64,000 bases of DNA, taken from assembly GCA_018296165.2 (NCBI GenBank), contig JACKQL020000008.1, positions 372,001-436,000 of the forward strand, given 5' to 3'. The notes below the pieces were generated by a model. That model made no database searches. It was not told the origin of the DNA and worked only from the letters and a program-made list of their open reading frames with translations. Below, one piece after another: positions 61,731 to 64,000 of the stretch. The DNA is from Termitomyces sp. T153. Its lineage: Eukaryota > Basidiomycota > Agaricomycetes > Agaricales > Lyophyllaceae. Positions within the stretch are counted from its first letter, which is position 1. Each line of letters begins with the position of its first letter. Position numbers and translations under genes: made by a program.

Positions 61731-62390
61731 GACGAAAGTGGATGTGTAAGGGATGCGAAGAGGTAGTGGTTGTCGTGAAGCGGGGTACAGAATACGTAAG
61801 TATGACGATTGAGAACCTGGATATGACGAAATCAAACCGCGTGATGGGCGGGCTCAGCTGTAAGCCGGGCCAGGCCAAGCCCAATTGAGGCCGGACCAAG
61901 ACCAATGGATTTGGGACGGTCTAGAGCTCGGCTTGAGTTCATGCCAAGCCTGCGGCTTGGGAAACATCAGGATTTTTACCTAAGAGAGACAGATTTTCAC
62001 TCAGTGAGACTTCTGGGTGGCTACTTGCGTGTGAGCTGGTACGTGTGGGGCTGGCTAACCCCAGTGAGCTAAGGCTGATGGACTCAGAATTTCTGCTGAC
62101 CCTACTTCTATTATTAGCACTGCGTGAAATAGCAGATTTTAGAATGCTGGGATGTTTCCGGTTTCCGCAGATTCCGGCCATATTTTCATCACATCCTGGC
62201 CAGATCTCAAGAAATCAGAATATGGCCCCAATGTTCGGCTCCCTACCCAGGACGATACTGATACCGATACCGAGTGGAGTTTGAATGACCATGTGTTGCG
62301 GGCCGAGGCTTGCGCGCCGTGCGCACCAATATACATTTCATCCGTGAAGGGCGCCCTCACTGCAGTGATTCCAGAACAGTGATCTGGAGG
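61731..62390. promoter_or_regulatory. Upstream region of MET17; edge of host island
   Basis: CpG-containing. It holds a GC-rich block with repeated GGCC/GGCTTGG words (61850-61965), including a 7-bp perfect hairpin with a 3-base loop (61944-61960). It should contain the MET17 promoter, but no CACGTG-type sulfur-response site is seen. An ACGTG lies at about 62040. Confidence 0.45.
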
Positions 62391-64000
62391 ACTTTGGTCA
62401 GTTCTTTGTTGATGGCCAATGTGTGGTGTTCCATGGGTACATCCTGTATGATGCTTGGCTTGAAGAGTATGTCCCTCCTGAATGATACCCCCCAGGTGAA
62501 GGTAGAGGAGTGTGACAACTGCTCCCTCTGTAAAACCCAGCCTAATGGAATATCCATCAGTGTTGTTATCTTAATAGCTCCTTGCAAGGCATCCTGATCT
62601 TCTGCACCAGTTACTACCCTTGCACTCCCTGGTCATTTTGCTAACCTCAAGTGTGCTGTGAAGCATGACACCAACCAGACAATTGTAGCAGTATTGCAAC
62701 TGCTATTGTTTGCCTTAGCTGTTATTGGCATCTGCAATACTGCAAAGGCTTTTTTTGGTCTGGGTGGTAATTGTGCATGTTACCTTAGTATAACTCATCT
62801 AGTAAGTCTAATCTTATTTCCTGTCATGTTCCATTCTTCTTTTGGTTTTATAGCTTCTCCAATGAAGCTGATTATCCATGGTTGTCAGAGCAGAAAAGGC
62901 TTGTGGAGGCTTTAAACCAAATCCTCCTTCTTCTCAACCACTGCATTGCTGATGATCCCCCCCAAAATCATACACAAAGCATGTAATATGTAAATATATC
63001 ACAGCAATATGTTCTCTATTGATGATCTGAACATCTGTATACAGGGTATGTAAATGTATCACAGTGATATGTTTCTCATCATGATGCATCAGTTGTCCAT
63101 TGAAAATTGATCCAATGAACCAGTATCTAGAAGTACATTTGATAAGTCCATTTCACAGGTTCTTGTCCAGTCTGCCACTTTATGAATAATAATTACAATA
63201 ATCAACACACTTGCCATAATTGGAGGAAAGACAACATTACCACATGAGCAGGGAGCAAGGAGATCAAACTTTTGAGGAAGTCATAAACAAGCAATGTGCT
63301 TGAACACTTTCCCAACATCAAGGTACTCAATGAAATGCAGATGTGACAAAACCCACCAAGGACCTTCTCATAAGCAATGGCATAAGGTTTACAAGTAATG
63401 ACACTGACAGCAGATGCCACAGAGGGGCATGTCACATCCTTGTACATAGCATCAAGTATCTGACTAATCCCAGATAGAAGGATGAAGATTGTGGATGGAA
63501 AGAAGTGGAACAAACATAGTCAGTCACCATACTGAGCATTGTGAAGATACTACTAATGACAGAAATGAGTCCAGCCTGCAATAGAAATCATGCGGGATAC
63601 ATAGACATAATATTTTTACCAACTGTAAAAACCCTTGTTCATGTACAAACAGTAAAATACACACTCATAGCAAATGCAGCAGAGTTGATTTACATCATGT
63701 GACATAGATATAAAGGCACATGACAAGCATGTAGTGTATTCCTCACCTGGTAAGTAAGGTCCTTCTATAGTGGAGATCTCATTATAACCATGTCTTTGTT
63801 CCTTCATACCTCTTATCAAACATACTACACTTGTTTACAATCATTTATGTTGTTACACACTACCTTGTCATTATGGCCAACAACATTTGACCAACTATAT
63901 ACTTCAAAAATGTCCAGGATAATTCATATGTTTCTGTCCTCATACCCATAATCCTGTGATCTTACAAGATGCAAAAAAAGGTTCAACTTTTGTCATGGAG
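62391..64000. other. CpG-poor sequence, no recognised gene
   Basis: On the + strand 62383-62490 reads as an open stretch (DLEDFGQFFVDGQCVVFHGY, continuing to VPPE), then stops follow at close intervals. Other frames give only short hydrophobic frames (62658-62915 +, 63202-63513 -). The composition resembles the transposon regions. 62990-63080 has two near copies of ATGTAAATRTATCACAGYRA spaced about 60 bp. It may be a remnant of an unidentified repeat. Confidence 0.4.

Overview
The window is a piece of a filamentous fungal genome, most likely an Agaricomycete (Basidiomycota). The species is not identifiable from the sequence. Three host genes carry many very short introns (46-95 bp, mostly about 50 bp). 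The rest is nested LTR retrotransposons (chromodomain Ty3/Gypsy types plus a Copia remnant) and two LINEs with RNase H. There are no rRNA, tRNA or CRISPR features and no bacterial-type operons.

Layout. 1-6803: a decayed LINE on the + strand, split by a CpG-rich solo LTR (3492-4635). 7540-8654: a Copia pol remnant on the - strand, followed by a 218-bp dispersed repeat. 9725-11053: a second LINE 3' end on the - strand. 11054-30527: two chromovirus copies (here B and C) in tandem sharing a damaged central LTR. Copy C is interrupted by a solo LTR of another family (D). 31097-41877: a decayed Ty3/Gypsy element on the - strand (E), split by LTR fragments, one head-on LTR pair and a second family-D solo LTR. 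42084-42302: a second copy of the dispersed repeat. 43106-49468: a young, full-length chromovirus on the - strand (F) with two 441-bp LTRs differing at 5 positions and ten in-frame stop codons.

51.2-62.3 kb: a CpG-containing host-gene island. It holds an amidase-signature hydrolase (- strand, 12 exons, 557 aa), the GPI ethanolamine phosphate transferase MCD4/PIG-N (+ strand, 18 exons, 969 aa) and an O-acetylhomoserine sulfhydrylase, MET17-like (- strand, 15 exons, 435 aa). I built all three models by hand, and the reading frame closes exactly across every intron. The amidase and MCD4 are divergent across a 933-bp intergenic region. MCD4 and MET17 are convergent, and the stretch between them has been tandemly duplicated. 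62.4-64 kb returns to CpG-poor sequence without a recognisable gene.

Across the transposon regions CpG is strongly depleted and TpG/CpA are enriched. Several catalytic residues are lost exactly where a CpG would have been (the second Asp of the RT box in B, C and E; the protease Asp in B and C), and most stops in F read as CGA to TGA. This points to methylation-linked or RIP-like transition mutation as the force silencing the repeats, and CpG content gives a relative order of insertion. The most unusual protein architecture is in B and C: two retropepsin-like domains in tandem in one pol frame with identical 471-bp spacing, plus a shared antisense reading frame between the chromodomain and the 3' LTR.
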